Of a DNA stretch of 64,000 nucleotides, positions 32,000-43,389 are shown piece after piece (within the stretch, counting starts at the first letter, position 1; the number at the start of each line of letters is the position of its first letter). The position numbers and the translations under genes are program-made. Origin of the DNA: Sepioteuthis lessoniana (lineage: Eukaryota > Mollusca > Cephalopoda > Myopsida > Loliginidae); NCBI GenBank assembly GCA_963585895.1, contig OY757911.1:95149148-95213147 (forward strand), in the 5' to 3' direction. The notes under the pieces are model-generated. The model saw only the letters and a program-made list of their open reading frames with translations. It had not been told where the DNA came from and did not search any database.

Positions 32000-33250
32000 A
32001 CAGGTCAAATAATACTTCTCTACAGAGCATTAGCACAATGAGAAATGCAAATAGGCTTTGTACTCGATGTATTCGATTCTACTACCTACAACGGTAACCA
32101 ATAGACTACGGGCACCAGCGTTAGGTTATATGCTGGTAGAATTTCTCCTCTCTGTCTCATGCCGAAGAAGAAGGAGGAAATAGCTTACACAGAAAACGTG
32201 AGGGGCTGATTCGTCGTTCAAGTTCAAACTGTGTATTCTTGTATCTTTAATTCTTTGCAACTTCTCAGTTTATGCAAACGTTTTTTTTTTATTCGTACAC
32301 GAGTCTCCTAAAAAGAGATATTTGTCGTATTATGTCAGAGTTCAAAGGAAGCACACCCCGCTACTTTTGCTTCCCCTGGTTGATATCGTCTGGCTAGCAC
32401 CATAAACAAATTAGAAAGTTTATCACTGGTGACCTTGGTTGTTTTACGTCTGGGATGCTAGATCAAGTATATATTGTTACACCTTACCAAATTATTGAGA
32501 TTTTGAACTTCGTCAATTCGTATTTCTTTCAGCGGCTGCATTTTTGATAACTTATCTATTTTCCTCTCGGTACCAACCGGTTGCAATGATTCAGTAATCT
32601 AAAAATAAGAAAAAACAATAAAAAAAAAACAATGATTAAAAAACATATTGATTCATTGATCATGATATAATGTATATATTTCATTACCAATAATTGGTGC
32701 GTGAGCATACGATTATATACTAATAGTAGGTTACTGCTAGTAAAAAGCACAATATTATTTTATGTCTAGTAATATTGCTTATTTTAACGATTATAGAAAA
32801 TAAGGAAGTTACCACTAAAATTAGAGGGGGTGATATGAAAATCAAAACTAGAGAAAAATTACTAAAAATTAATTTTAATGCCATGTCAAACATCCAGGGT
32901 TAATTTAAGTCTAGAGTTTAGGGAATTGCATTCATTGTATGGTTTCTTATGAGTTTTTTTTTGTGGGGGGGCACGGTTATATGTTATCGAATGTTTCTTG
33001 CTCATGATTCGAAAACAGATATATTTGACCTATAGATTGGAGCCTACCCGATACTAAACTATGGGTTTGGGCTGACCAAGAAGTAAGGGCATTAAATAGG
33101 TACTCCGTACTCCTTAGAGCTCTTGTTACCAGATACAGTTTTCGAGTTATATGTCGCTCGTTCTTCTTTTGTGGATGGTGTTGCGCTTCTGCAGGAGATA
33201 CTGTCAGTGTATACTAAGCTACACTTATAGTAATTTACTTGAAATTTTCG
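32000..33250. other. Unannotated stretch
   Basis: No supported feature; only short frames. Confidence 0.45.
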
Positions 33251-33254
33251 AAGC

Positions 33255-33375
33255 TCTTTGCTTCGATGTAGCACAAGGCCAAATGAATGGGGCGCCCAAA
33301 TAGAATCGAACTCACTCGTGTAGATTTGCTAGTCTAGCTTGCTAAACATTACACCACCAGAGGTGCCCAAGCCAT
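33255..33375 (-). mobile_element. SINE-T copy, head region
   Basis: On the minus strand: GGGCACCTCTGGTGGTGTAA followed by TGTTTAGCAAGC (A-box region), then GAGTTCGATTCTATTTGGGC (good B box, GTTCGATTC). The body toward lower coordinates is unresolved. Related to 28320-28400. Confidence 0.65.
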
Positions 33376-33379
33376 GCCT

Positions 33380-34105
33380 ATATGTCATAATTACTAATTG
33401 AAATACTTTGCTGAACATTTTCAAATTATTTAAAGTCTATTATTATTATGGAATAGTATTTGACATAATCTATAATCCTACGTGAATCAGCAAGATGTTC
33501 ATACCAAAACTATATATTTAATGTAGAAAAGTGAAACGCTTGGCGCAAATTCTATAATTTTCACGCAGATTCTGTTGATGTCTCTGCATGACAAGTTACA
33601 TTGATAAAGCGATATCGTGTGTAAGAAGGTATGATTACTTTAACCACAAAATATACATTTTTCTTCACACTTTTTCTGAGCGCTGTTATTTAGCTTCTGC
33701 TTAACTGCTTTCAATAAACCCATCAACAAATAAATAATATATCGACTAATTTTTGTATGCTAATTATAACAATATTACTGTTCCTCCTCCTAGAATTCCC
33801 TGGTGGCAGGCATGGCTTTGAAGATAATAATCTCGTTGGTACAGATACATTTCCGATTTAACGGGTGAGTTCATTTATTTCGAAAAAAGTCCTTGGTATC
33901 TCTCACTCACTCTCGCTCAATTCCTCACTTTGAAAGCTAATACATAATGATTTATAATTCCCGACGTAGGTCGTCTTATGACTGAGCAGTAAGATACTAA
34001 GTCTAGCGTAAGGTGGGGTGTGTTTTGATCCAAGCTTGAAGCATCCTGTATATCAAGCCACACTGAAGCGTTGTGATACAATGATACAGTCTGTCTGTGG
34101 ATAAC
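33380..34105. other. Unannotated stretch
   Basis: No supported feature. Confidence 0.45.
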
Positions 34106-34107
34106 AG

Positions 34108-34110
<3 letters not shown>

Positions 34111-34147
<37 letters not shown>
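34111..34147. repeat. (TA)n microsatellite
   Basis: About 18 TA units. Confidence 0.95.
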
Positions 34148-34149
<2 letters not shown>

Positions 34150-34486
34150 TCACCGTTTCGTAGAGACTAATTTGCTCGAATGCAAGGTCGTAGTAAGCGA
34201 GTTCAGACTCCGTTTAACTTATAATGTTCTTTTACAAAATAAGACCCTTGGAAAAATAAATGAACCATCTCATACGCCCAGGTATAGGTTTAATAGTAAA
34301 ATTAATCTTTAATCTCTTTCTACGAGGATTGTCTTGGAAATTACCGAAGTTTCATAAACCTTCAAAATAAAGAAAAAAAAAAGAAACCACATCAAAAGTA
34401 ATTATATATACGCAAAAATTTGAAGAAACCTTTGTTCATTTTTATTATTTTTATATGCATGTATTTATAAATAAATACATACATAT

Positions 34487-34918
34487 GCAGGCTGCGGTCA
34501 TGTCAGTGCTGCTGTATGGATGCACTACTTGGACGCTGACTAAACGGTTGGAGAAGAAGCTAGACGGCAATTATACAAGAATGTTGCGAGCAATATTAAA
34601 CAAGTCCTGGCAACAACACCCCACAAGGCGCCAAATGTACGGTCACTTACCACCTGTCAGGAAAACTATACAAGCTAGACGAACCAGACATGCTGGACAC
34701 TGCTGGAGAAGGAAGGACGAGATCGTAAGTGATGTGCTCCTGTGGACCCCCGCAGATGGCCAATCAAAAGCAGGACGACCAGCTCGAACATACTTACAGC
34801 AGCTATGTGATGATACGGGATGTAACCCTGAAGACCTGCCGGAGGCGATGAATGATAGGGAGACATTGAGAGAGAGGGTCAGGGATATCCGTGCTAGGCG
34901 CACGACATGATGATGATG
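34487..34918 (+). mobile_element. LINE-R 3' end, open C-terminal frame
   Basis: A single open frame (to the stop in ACGACATGA at 34908-34910) encodes the LINE C-terminal domain: QAAVMSVLLYGCTTWTLTKR, KKLDGNYTRMLRAILNKSWQ, HAGHCWRRKDEIVSDVLLW, AGRPARTYLQQLC, DTGCNPEDLPEAMNDRE, RVRDIRARRTT. The motifs H-C and C-x-W suggest a small zinc-knuckle-like domain downstream of the RT. It starts abruptly at CAGGCTGCGGTC, so it is 5'-truncated. It ends with (ATG)n. The upstream ATG at 34455 is flanking sequence, not a gene start. Little decay suggests a younger insertion. Confidence 0.9.
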
Positions 34919-35084
34919 AATACACTAATTCAATATTTTTGATAGGGTTCGTATTTTCCCTGTTCGATTGCAATAATCACTTTTATCATGGATTTTTGTT
35001 TGTTTGTAATAATAATGTATTGCTTACATAAAATTGTTGTATCAAATGGTTCTATCCAATAACAATAATAATTATAATCAAAGG

Positions 35085-35375
35085 GATAAATATCTTGGCT
35101 GTACCTCTCGTTAGATATTCGGGACCCTTTCTAATGTGGACCAGATATGAACTTAAACAAATGGACCAAAGAACAAGAAAACTAATGACCGTGCATAAGG
35201 CATAACATCCCAGTTACGACGTTGACTGACTATATGTATCAAGAAAAGAGGTGGGAAGAGGAATAGCCAGTATCGAAGACAGTGTTGACCCATCGATACA
35301 ACGACTCGACTACTTCATAGGAAAACACGAAGGAGGACTGATTATAGCCGCACGACATTATGATGATGATGATGA

Positions 35376-35378
<3 letters not shown>
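35085..35378 (+). mobile_element. Non-LTR remnant of a second RT type with a LINE-R-like tail
   Basis: Translation gives PLVRYSGPFLMWTRYELKQM, DQRTRKLMTVHKA, then (after a stop) DVD/LYVSRKEVGRGIASIED, SIQRLDYFIGKHEGGL. I recognise RKLMT-HKALHP...LYV-RKEGGRGLASIED as the 3' coding end of a different, widespread non-LTR element. Here it ends in CCGCACGACATTATGATGATG, the same style of end as LINE-R. Stops and small indels; dead. Confidence 0.65.

Positions 35379-35451
<73 letters not shown>
35355..35451. repeat. (GAT)n then (TA)n
   Basis: About seven GAT/ATG triplets (35358-35379), directly continued by about 36 TA units. This fits microsatellite growth at the LINE tail. Confidence 0.95.
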
Positions 35452-35459
<8 letters not shown>

Positions 35460-35861
35460 CGTAATTTCAGGAGAAAATAAAAGCGACTGGATAGACAGTA
35501 AGTCATTCCACACAATATTAATACTGGTTGATGCTTCCAAGCTCGAAGTTCACTACACTTGATAGATTGAAGAGATGTATATATTGTCAAACGCTCCACA
35601 TGTTATTGTCGGCATCTATACATTCATTAATCGATTCATCATAACTTTGTTGAAAACTTTGAAAATTGCAGAACGAATGACGTGACTTATACGCGAGAGC
35701 AAAGTAACGTCTTCAACTACATTTTACGATAATGTGCAATAGTAATAATAATTTTATTTGGAACTTTTCTTTAGCTTAAAACCGATAAAAACGGTGCACT
35801 TTTGAAATTCCCTACACACAAACAGGAAATACATCATAACGTCAACATCTTACTAAAGCTC

Positions 35862-35868
35862 TCTCTCT

Positions 35869-35926
<58 letters not shown>
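35862..35926. repeat. (CT)n(CA)n(TA)n compound microsatellite
   Basis: CT units, then about 9 CA, then about 18 TA. Confidence 0.95.
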
Positions 35927-35927
<1 letters not shown>

Positions 35928-36224
35928 TAACCCAGCAAAAAAACTACGTATCCTAAATAGATATTTATTTGATCAATGCACATTAAATAGCTTGCTCTAT
36001 ATTAGAGAAAAAAAGGCATTTTTTTCTCATTTCATTGTAATTAAACGATTTTTGCTCGCGTTTATTGTGATATTCTTAATCGTTTGATTTGTTGATGAAA
36101 CAAAGATAATAATGAAATGCTAATACGAACAGTTTCGCCGTTTCCTACAATGAAACATGTAGTTCATTATATTCCTGTATTACAAGGAACCCAAAATGTC
36201 CAGACTTATTTTAGTCGTTGTTGA

Positions 36225-36840
36225 AAAAATTCCATGAACTTTTATAGATTTTTTGCCAAACATTTGGAAGAAAACAAATTTAAAAAATTTGAAAGAAAAA
36301 AATTGAGGAAGAAAATATTTTGGTGGAAAAATATTCCGGATGTGAAAAAATCTCGGAAAAAAATTCAAAAGAAACGATTTTAGAATATTTGGTTGGAAGA
36401 AAAGTAAAAATCGAAAGAAAAATATTTCTAAAAAATATTCTGAAAAAAGAAAAAAACATTTGGAAGAAAAAAAAAACCGAAAGAAATTGAAAGAACAATA
36501 TCTCGGAAGTAATAAAAATGAAAAAAAAAATAAATAAATAAAAATAAAAAAAAAAACATACGGAAAAAAATTTGGAAGAAATACAGACTTCAGATGAGAC
36601 AATTCGGAAGAAAAGATTGTGAAGATAAAACGGTTTTGGAAGAAAAAAAATTCAAAGAAAAGATTTTGAAATTAAAAGTTATTTGGAAATAAATTAGAAA
36701 TCGGAAGGAAATATAACTCATAAGAAAAGAATTGTTAGAATTGAAAATTTCGTACGAAAAATGTAGTATCATGGAAAAAAATATTCGAAGAAAAAAATTG
36801 AAAAAACATAATTTGAAAAAAGAAAATTGGATGAATTAAT
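36225..36840. repeat. 600 bp purine-rich degenerate tandem
   Basis: The plus strand is strongly A/G-biased, with a recurring GGAAGAAAAAAAAT / CGAAAGAAAAATATT theme at irregular 20-35 bp spacing and short ATTT separators. Minus-strand frames of 140 and 72 codons (Phe-rich) are products of this bias. Probably an expanded and decayed minisatellite. Confidence 0.75.
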
Positions 36841-37194
36841 CGTTAATATCACGAAGAATGGATTGGCCAATCTAAATTCTTTATCAGTTCAGTTCTCAAC
36901 TAAGCTACATACAAACTGCTGGGAAGCGGGAACGGTTTAGCTATCTAAAGTAATCGAACGTATGTTTCCGAATATAAGTTAAATCAAGGATCTTTTGTTT
37001 CTATTAATAAGATATAATACATAACATGTACAGTGGGCCTTGCAGAGGATATTGCTACAGCAATATTACCCCTCTTCTCATGCGTGATGACATAGGAAGA
37101 AATCATTTGCCATAACATTTCTGAGATTTTATTGTTTCTGAAATGAACTGAATTTGTTGAGAATGTTCCGTGAAAAGCGTATACTTATGTACAA

Positions 37195-37882
37195 CTTTCA
37201 AATTGTTATTGATTGGTTGGTTGGCTGGTTGGATTTTATGGCATATCAACCTTTGTACGTTATCTAACGCCAAATCCATTTTTATGCATCAGTCAACTCT
37301 ATTTCAAGCAATTCAGTTTAGCATGAGAACACGGTTTAATTGTCAAAAACACTTTTATTTCAAGCTATTTAGTTTATTCAGTCAGTTCTAATTCAGCTAA
37401 TTCAGTTTAGTATAAATATAGATTTTGTTTACACAGTTAAATGTCAAAACAGTCCTATATTAAACAATTCAGTTTGGTATAAGTACAGTTTCAATGTCAA
37501 AATCAGTTTCATTTCAATTTAGTTTAGCTTATGTACACAGTATCAATGTAAGTACAGAGTTTAATTGTCAAAAACATTTCTATTTCAAGCTGTTTATTAA
37601 AATAGTTCTAATTTTTAAAAAATCAGTTTTTTTGCATAATTATGTAGTAAGTTCTATTTAACCCATAGATAGGACTCTATCAGTTGCTACCACTCCGGTC
37701 AGAGTGAACCAGGGAGTAATGGTAATGAAGGGGTGCTCCGCATTCCCCAAATCTCCAGCATCACTGGAACCTCACCATGAGATTGTTTAGTGTCATATCC
37801 AGGACACTCACTGGGATGGTCTTATCCCTCTGACGAGGTGCAGTCGGTCTATTCTACAGCCCAACTAACTGGGCAATACACA
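37195..37882 (+). repeat. Rep-C copy 3
   Basis: Left end TTGGTTGGTTGGCTGGTTGG, GGCATATCAACCTTTGTACG, TTATCTAACGCCAAATCC. Array 37290-37650 with units TTCAGTTTAGCATGAGAAC, ACGGTTTAATTGTCAAAAAC and the like. Then the block ACCCATAGATAGGACTCTAT through GTCGGTCTATTCTACAGCCC and AACTGGGCAA. Confidence 0.88.
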
Positions 37883-38210
37883 GAGTTATTGTCGATAGTT
37901 TTATTTCAGATAAATCAGTTTAGCATAGTACACAGTTTAAATGCAGACAACAGTAAACTCAAGAAACCACGGTTTAGTTCTATTCAACCCATAGATAGGA
38001 CCCTTATCAGATGTTACCACTCCGGGCCAGGGTGGACCTGGAAGCGATGGCAATAAAAATATACTCTGCATTCTCCAAAGCTCCAGCATTACTGGAACTT
38101 CACCATCAGATTATTTAGTGTCCTCCCCAGGACACTCGTTGGTAGGGTCTTAACACTGTGCAGAAAAGCAGTCGGTGTATTCAACAGCTCTGGCTTACTG
38201 GGCAAAATTG
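37883..38210 (+). repeat. Rep-C block duplicate in tandem
   Basis: A second array piece (AATCAGTTTAGCATAGTACA, CAGTTTAAATGCAG) and a second conserved block (ACCCATAGATAGGACCCTTA, CACTCCGGGCCAGGGTGGAC, CACTCGTTGGTAGGGTCTTA, GCAGTCGGTGTATTCAACAG) lie directly after the first. This is a tandem duplication of the right part of Rep-C or two adjacent copies. Confidence 0.85.
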
Positions 38211-38603
38211 TTATTGAAATCTATAAAGCCTAATCCAAGACAATTCGAAATGTACAAAATTGTTTGAGAAAAATCGTTTTGCAGCTCTGTTCGTGATGAA
38301 TTTGTAGGGTTTGCTTTTGAAATTTACACTCTCTACACTTACTTTAACCTCTGCGCTATCATATGTTATCGAAGCAAATCAGAAATACGTAAACTTTTAT
38401 CATACCAAGAATTTTCATTTTCATTGACACATCACGTTACGTAAGAGTAGGATTCCTGCAGATGATTGAAATAAAGTTGTTTTGGTGAAATAAGATCGTA
38501 ATTACGAAAGCAAATCTATAAACTGGATACTTGATATTTTTCTGGAGGTCGTGACTGCTTAGTTTATCACTGAGTTATCCGTGTCTGTCTACTCAAAATA
38601 GCT

Positions 38604-38607
<4 letters not shown>

Positions 38608-38689
<82 letters not shown>

Positions 38690-38704
38690 CTGGTGTGTGT
38701 GTGT
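38608..38704. repeat. (TA)n(TG)n compound microsatellite
   Basis: TA to 38640, TG units to about 38683, a GCGCGC interruption, then TG again. Confidence 0.95.
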
Positions 38705-38999
38705 GATTTAAAGACAGATGACAATAGAAAACTTTGTATTTGTGAATAATTACCTCCGTACTCAGGTCTGAATAGCTCACAGAAATCCTATCAAAATAAA
38801 TGATTTAATTATTAATCACAAAATGACAAAAATAATCTACGACATTATAAAGAAGAAGAATATTAAGTGGTTTGGTCATGTGGTAATCAAAGACAGATCC
38901 ATCAATTTCTAATATTCATCCACGGATGGCTTTATTGACAGAAGCAAGAGAAACATGTAAAATTGCCACTAAATCGATACATTGATCTAATAAGAGTGT
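38705..38999. other. Mostly unannotated
   Basis: AAGTGGTTTGGTCATGTGGT at 38866-38885 encodes KWFGHVV, a phrase common at the 3' end of non-LTR elements, but nothing around it supports a longer match. Confidence 0.3.
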
Positions 39000-39350
39000 T
39001 GCATACTCATATGCAGATGCATGCAGAATCATAACAACGACACGATAACGACGACCGACACATTTCTTTAGAAAAATATACCTCTCACTTTATTTGAAAG
39101 GGTTGTGTGTGAGAGGGAGTTGGAGACCGAACAGAACTGCAACATATTGACCCCCACTCTTATGGCTATCAGCGTTTCTTTCTTGTTCTCCGGGGTTACT
39201 CAACCGGAGACCCGGGGGCCCAGCTCTCTGCTGGGTGCTGTTTTCTCTACAGCATCATTTCTCCGATTCTTCTGATCCCCAAATTCTTGAATTTCCTGTG
39301 CACTGAGTTATATAATAGTTCAACGTCCACTCAATCTCTTCCCATAAATG
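39000..39350. repeat. Rep-D copy
   Basis: Matches 60262-60610 over about 330 bp: ATGCATGCAGAATCATAACA, CTTTAGAAAAATATACCTCT, CACTTTATTTGAAAGGGTTG, GGAGACCGAACAGAACTGCA, ACATATTGACCCCCA, GTTCTCCGGGG, ACCCGGGGGCCCAGC, GAGTTATATAATAGTTC. The right inverted end seen at 60749 is not evident. Part of a larger LTR-type or DNA element is possible; the class is unknown. Confidence 0.7.
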
Positions 39351-39354
39351 GCCA

Positions 39355-40455
39355 AAGGAATATCCACTTCCGCCGTCTTTGGAATGGCATGTTTTTTATC
39401 ATCATCGAGCGGAAATAACTGTCATGCAGTTCACAGGTCACCCTCTTCCGATGCAACAGATTGTAACTTTACCGTGGGATTTTAAACCTTGTCCAAAATT
39501 TTAAGCCATGCTCGCTCACGCCAATGAAACATGCAACTTCCAGCGTCTTTGGCATGGCATGTTTGGCACAAGAGCACAGAAAACTAACTCTGCTAACACT
39601 GGAAAAAAATGGCAAAACGTATGACAAAATTGAGATTTTACGAGAAGAAATATGTGCAAGGTGATCTTGTTGGTTTAAGTGTATTCAATTTGATGATACT
39701 GAAATAAACGGAAAAATCAAAATCTGACCAGAAAAGTAAGATCCCCAGAATGATCTCTGATTTTTAGATGCAAAGGTTTAACATAATCTCGGCCAGAATC
39801 TAGATTTACATTTTGTTAAAATAAAAGAAATTGTAAACTTGTAGAATTCGCCTTCCCAGCATATCACAGACTTGAAGAAAAGATAGCGAACAACTCTACA
39901 ACTTGATTAAGAGACACAACATGTAGTACAGGAAGGTAACAGAGGTTCTAAACATACTTGTAGCCCTCGGAAAAATTTCCAAAGAGCCAAAAAAAATTTA
40001 AAAACTAGAAACTCAAGAACTGAGAGCTCATAAATCAAATGATGACTGAAAGCGGACAGAAAGCGATTATAAATTATGGAGAGATTGGATAATTTGAAGT
40101 TATTCGGATTTCAAAGATAGCAATCAGTTACTATTGGCAGGAAAAACTACAATGAGTCAAAAACTATTTATAAAATATTCGTTGGCATGTCGACACCTTT
40201 GATAAGAAGGAGAAATTTAAAGTCGTTTTAGTGTATAAAGAAGACCGACTTCGACTCCGAAGGCGTTTGAATTTGTTTTCATCAGGCAAAATAAATAGAT
40301 AAAAACTGCATCCATCATTTTTCAGGTTTTTTTTTTTTTGTTCTTCTCAGTCTCAACTAATTTTTATTCATATGATCTAATGTTTGACTTTTTCTCTTTT
40401 TCTGTTTCTCTTCTCTGCAAATACTTTTATGAAATTCTTCGAAGCAAAAACCTCT
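39355..40455. other. Unannotated, with one direct repeat
   Basis: A 24 bp direct repeat, (C/A)GC(C/G)GTCTTTGG then (A/C)ATGGCATGTTT, occurs at 39371-39394 and 39541-39564. It may belong to the Rep-D neighbourhood. Nothing else is supported. Confidence 0.4.
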
Positions 40456-40461
40456 CAAGTG

Positions 40462-40583
40462 TTTGAATTCAGAGTTTTTCCTTCTCTTAGACTGGTTACC
40501 TAGTGATGAGTGAATCGTAAGGCAGATTGGGTTGTATAGCCTTGCTTAGGCAACCATTCTAGAACAAAAACTCTGAATTCAAA
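40462..40583. repeat. 18 bp perfect inverted repeat
   Basis: TTTGAATTCAGAGTTTTT at 40462-40479 and its exact reverse complement at 40566-40583, with an 86 bp loop. The left arm belongs to the short Rep-E phrase seen elsewhere. Confidence 0.8.
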
Positions 40584-40771
40584 TCAGGTGTGATCATCTG
40601 AAAAATTTACTTTGTGTCACATGCTACTGTTGGTGGAGTAGTTTTTTGAATACTTACATTCAGGCCTGCTGCTTTCCGTTGTTGCTGAATTATTTAAATC
40701 CGCACCTTTTATGGAGTTCTGTGATTTATATAATGCGAATGTTCTAGATATCCTATCATTTCAAGTTTTGG

Positions 40772-40986
40772 TTTGGTTTGGTTTCTTTGTTTAATGGCAT
40801 ATCAACCTTTGTAGGTTATTTAATGCCAAAGCTATTCTCCTAGAAGAACATTAGTGGTGCTATTTAACCCATAGCTGGGAGGATACGGGGGTTCATACCT
40901 TTCCCAAAGGTATTTGCCCGAAAGTGAACATAATAGCGCGACTGGAGTACGAACTCGCATATTACCATTACACCACGAGGACACCC
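40772..40986 (-). mobile_element. SINE-A copy, well preserved
   Basis: Antisense layout: GGTTTGGTTTGGTTTCTTTG (tail end), GGCATATCAACCTTTGTAGG, TTATTTAATGCCAAAGCTAT, TCTCCTAGAAGAACATTAGT, TATTTAACCCATAGCTGGGA, TTTGCCCGAAAGTGAACATA, GGAGTACGAACTCGC (B-box region) and ACCATTACACCACGAGGACA (A-box region). The tail hairpin pairs perfectly here. Confidence 0.9.
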
Positions 40987-41534
40987 ACTGTCATTTTCAT
41001 CACCTTAACAACTTTTTTTTCTGCTTCATATTTAAATACACACTTTTGTGTTTTATAATTTCCTACATTTTAACTCCAGCCATTTTTTAAAATAATTATT
41101 TAAAATCATTGTCATTACTATTAATTTATTGTTTGAGCCTCTTTTCAATGAATATTTTGATAAATACGGTTTTCATGCATGGGTTTTTGCTGCAAGTCCA
41201 TCATTAATTTCAAACAATATTGTTTTGTTTTAAAAAACGTTTTTTTTTATAGTGATTTTTTTAATTGCTTGTATTTCCGTATATGATTGAGAATTCTTGA
41301 GTTGATTTTGTGCCACTGAAAGGGGTAAAAGATTTAAGAGAACTTGAACGTTAAAAGAGAAAATATAATCGTGCCGACGTACATGTTGGGATGGGGTCGG
41401 AAATAAACGCTGCAGATCTTCTCTTTCATTTCTCCGACCGTAAAAATATATCAACGCATGTTCAGTCATAAATGGATAAAAATGATTTCACATATTCATA
41501 ATGCTGTGTAAGATAACAAATGTATTGATACATA

Positions 41535-41660
41535 TATCATAGAAAAGAACATATAATAGAAAATAAAATATTATAGAAGAGAACATATTATAGAAAATAA
41601 CATATTATTCACAATAATATATCTATTAAATAACATAGCACATATATCATATAATGTATT
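41535..41660. repeat. Short AT-rich direct repeats
   Basis: AACATAT(A/T)ATAGAAAATAA recurs at about 41549 and 41583, with partial units around. Local slippage. Confidence 0.5.
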
Positions 41661-41714
41661 TATTATCGTCTTCTTATTCTTGTAATAAAAGTGAACAAAG
41701 ATTCTCACGTTGCT

Positions 41715-42295
41715 AGTTTGTTTTTTGGTTTTTTTTTTACGGAGTATCAACCTTTTTCAAGTCATTTAACACCGAATTACATTTTTCAAAATTAAGTTTA
41801 GTATATTTATAATTTTTGTCAACAAACAGTTAAATGTTAAAATAGTTTTACTTCAAACAAATCAATTTAACATAAGTTCACAGTGTCAATGTCAAAAACA
41901 GTTCTATTTCAAACAATTCAGATGAGAAAAATTACACCGTTTTGTTCTAATTAAAAATATTTCAATTTCAAACAGTTCATTTTAGCACAAGTAGGCAGTT
42001 TCCGTGTCACAAACAGATCTATTTCAAATAATTCAGTTCATCATAAGTACACAGTTTGGTTCTATATGAATCATAGATAGGATTCTATCAGATGCCTCCA
42101 GTTTGGGTAAGAGTAGACCCGGGAGTGATAGCAAGTAATGGGTACTCCGCATTACCCAAAGCCCCGGCATTACTGCCACCTAAGTATCAGATTGTTTAGT
42201 GTCATGTCCCGGACACTCGTTTCGGGGTTTTTACCCTTCTTCAAAAGAAGCAGTCGGTGTATCTACAGCCTTAGCCGAGTGGGCAAGATTCTCAA
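41715..42295 (+). repeat. Rep-C copy 4
   Basis: Left end TTTTTGGTTTTTTTTTTACG, AGTATCAACCTTTTTCAAGT, CATTTAACACCGAATTAC. Array 41790-42060. Block ATGAATCATAGATAGGATTC through GTCGGTGTATCTACAGCCTT and AGCCGAGTGGGCAAGA. The left end is diverged. Confidence 0.85.
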
Positions 42296-42299
42296 TTAT

Positions 42300-43385
42300 A
42301 ATATCCTGCTTATGATTTTCTAAAAAGCATGTTATTCATATAATAATCGTTATTTGTATCCTCTTAATTAAAATAGTTCAGCTAACTAATCATTGTTTTC
42401 TTAATCGTCACCAAAATTTTAATACGGAAAGCATACATTTTGTGTTGACGTGGGCCATTCAAAATGTTATCAGCGTCTCTCAGATTTTAAATTTTTTGCA
42501 TACCACTCGCCTTTTATTGACCTCACATGCACAAAAATATGAATTCGTTTTACAAGTTGTAGTGTGTTGTCACAACAAAAATGTTCAGCTATGACTTCTT
42601 TCTGGATTAGGTTTTAAATTTTTTAAATAATCCTATTATATAGCAATATGTGCAATGCGCTTAGATTAAATGAAACAGACTAATCACTCAGTGCATGCGG
42701 AGCGCGACAGAAGATAAATCTTTTCCAAGCAGAATTTAACCGGTTTCAATTCAAAGTTTTTCTTTTCGTTCACCAGTTGCCATAATAGGTTAAATAGCCC
42801 AGTATACACCACTAATTATCCATAAGTTGAAGGAGAATACATGGATTCAAACCTTTACTCACGGTATCCGATAGATGTAAAATATATTGTAATCTTCTGC
42901 AAGTTTCTATAGTTAATGTAAAATCCTTGTTTTTAAGATATTCAGAGAACAATCCAAAATTAGATCTATTCTGCACAGTAAGAAGCCAAACGCATTCTTG
43001 TCTAATCTATCATCCATCATGTTTATCATATTCATCTTCTGCCTATACACATTTGCGTTGACGAAAATCACATACAGAATAGAGAGAAAGTATAATCCGG
43101 ATGTTCCCTCATAGATCTACATCTGTCCGAGCTATTAACACTTTTATTTATGGCTGTATCGTTTATAAGCAATAGATTGTAATTGAGGTCTAAGACATTA
43201 TCATCATAATAGGAAAGTTTACTTGGTGGTTTTCCATCAGTCATAGAAGCGTGTATTTACCATCATACGAGTCAAATCATAATTTTCATATACAAATGGA
43301 CTGGTACATCCATTATATTTGTTTAGAATTTTTATTTGTTGATAAACCAGTATCTTTGTTATTTGACTAATGTCAACTTCTAATG
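42300..43385. other. Mostly unannotated; one Rep-E piece
   Basis: CAGAATTTAACCGGTTTCAA, TTCAAAGTTTTTCTTTTCG (about 42728-42768) resembles 24765 and 31900. Otherwise no feature. Confidence 0.35.
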
Positions 43386-43389
43386 CCAC

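Noticed and set aside
36180-36602. 140-codon Phe-rich minus frame, looks like a membrane protein
   Set aside because: It is the antisense of an A/G-rich low-complexity tract; hydrophobicity comes from TTT codons.
38866-38885. KWFGHVV phrase as a non-LTR element 3' end
   Set aside because: Too short, and no flanking match on either side.
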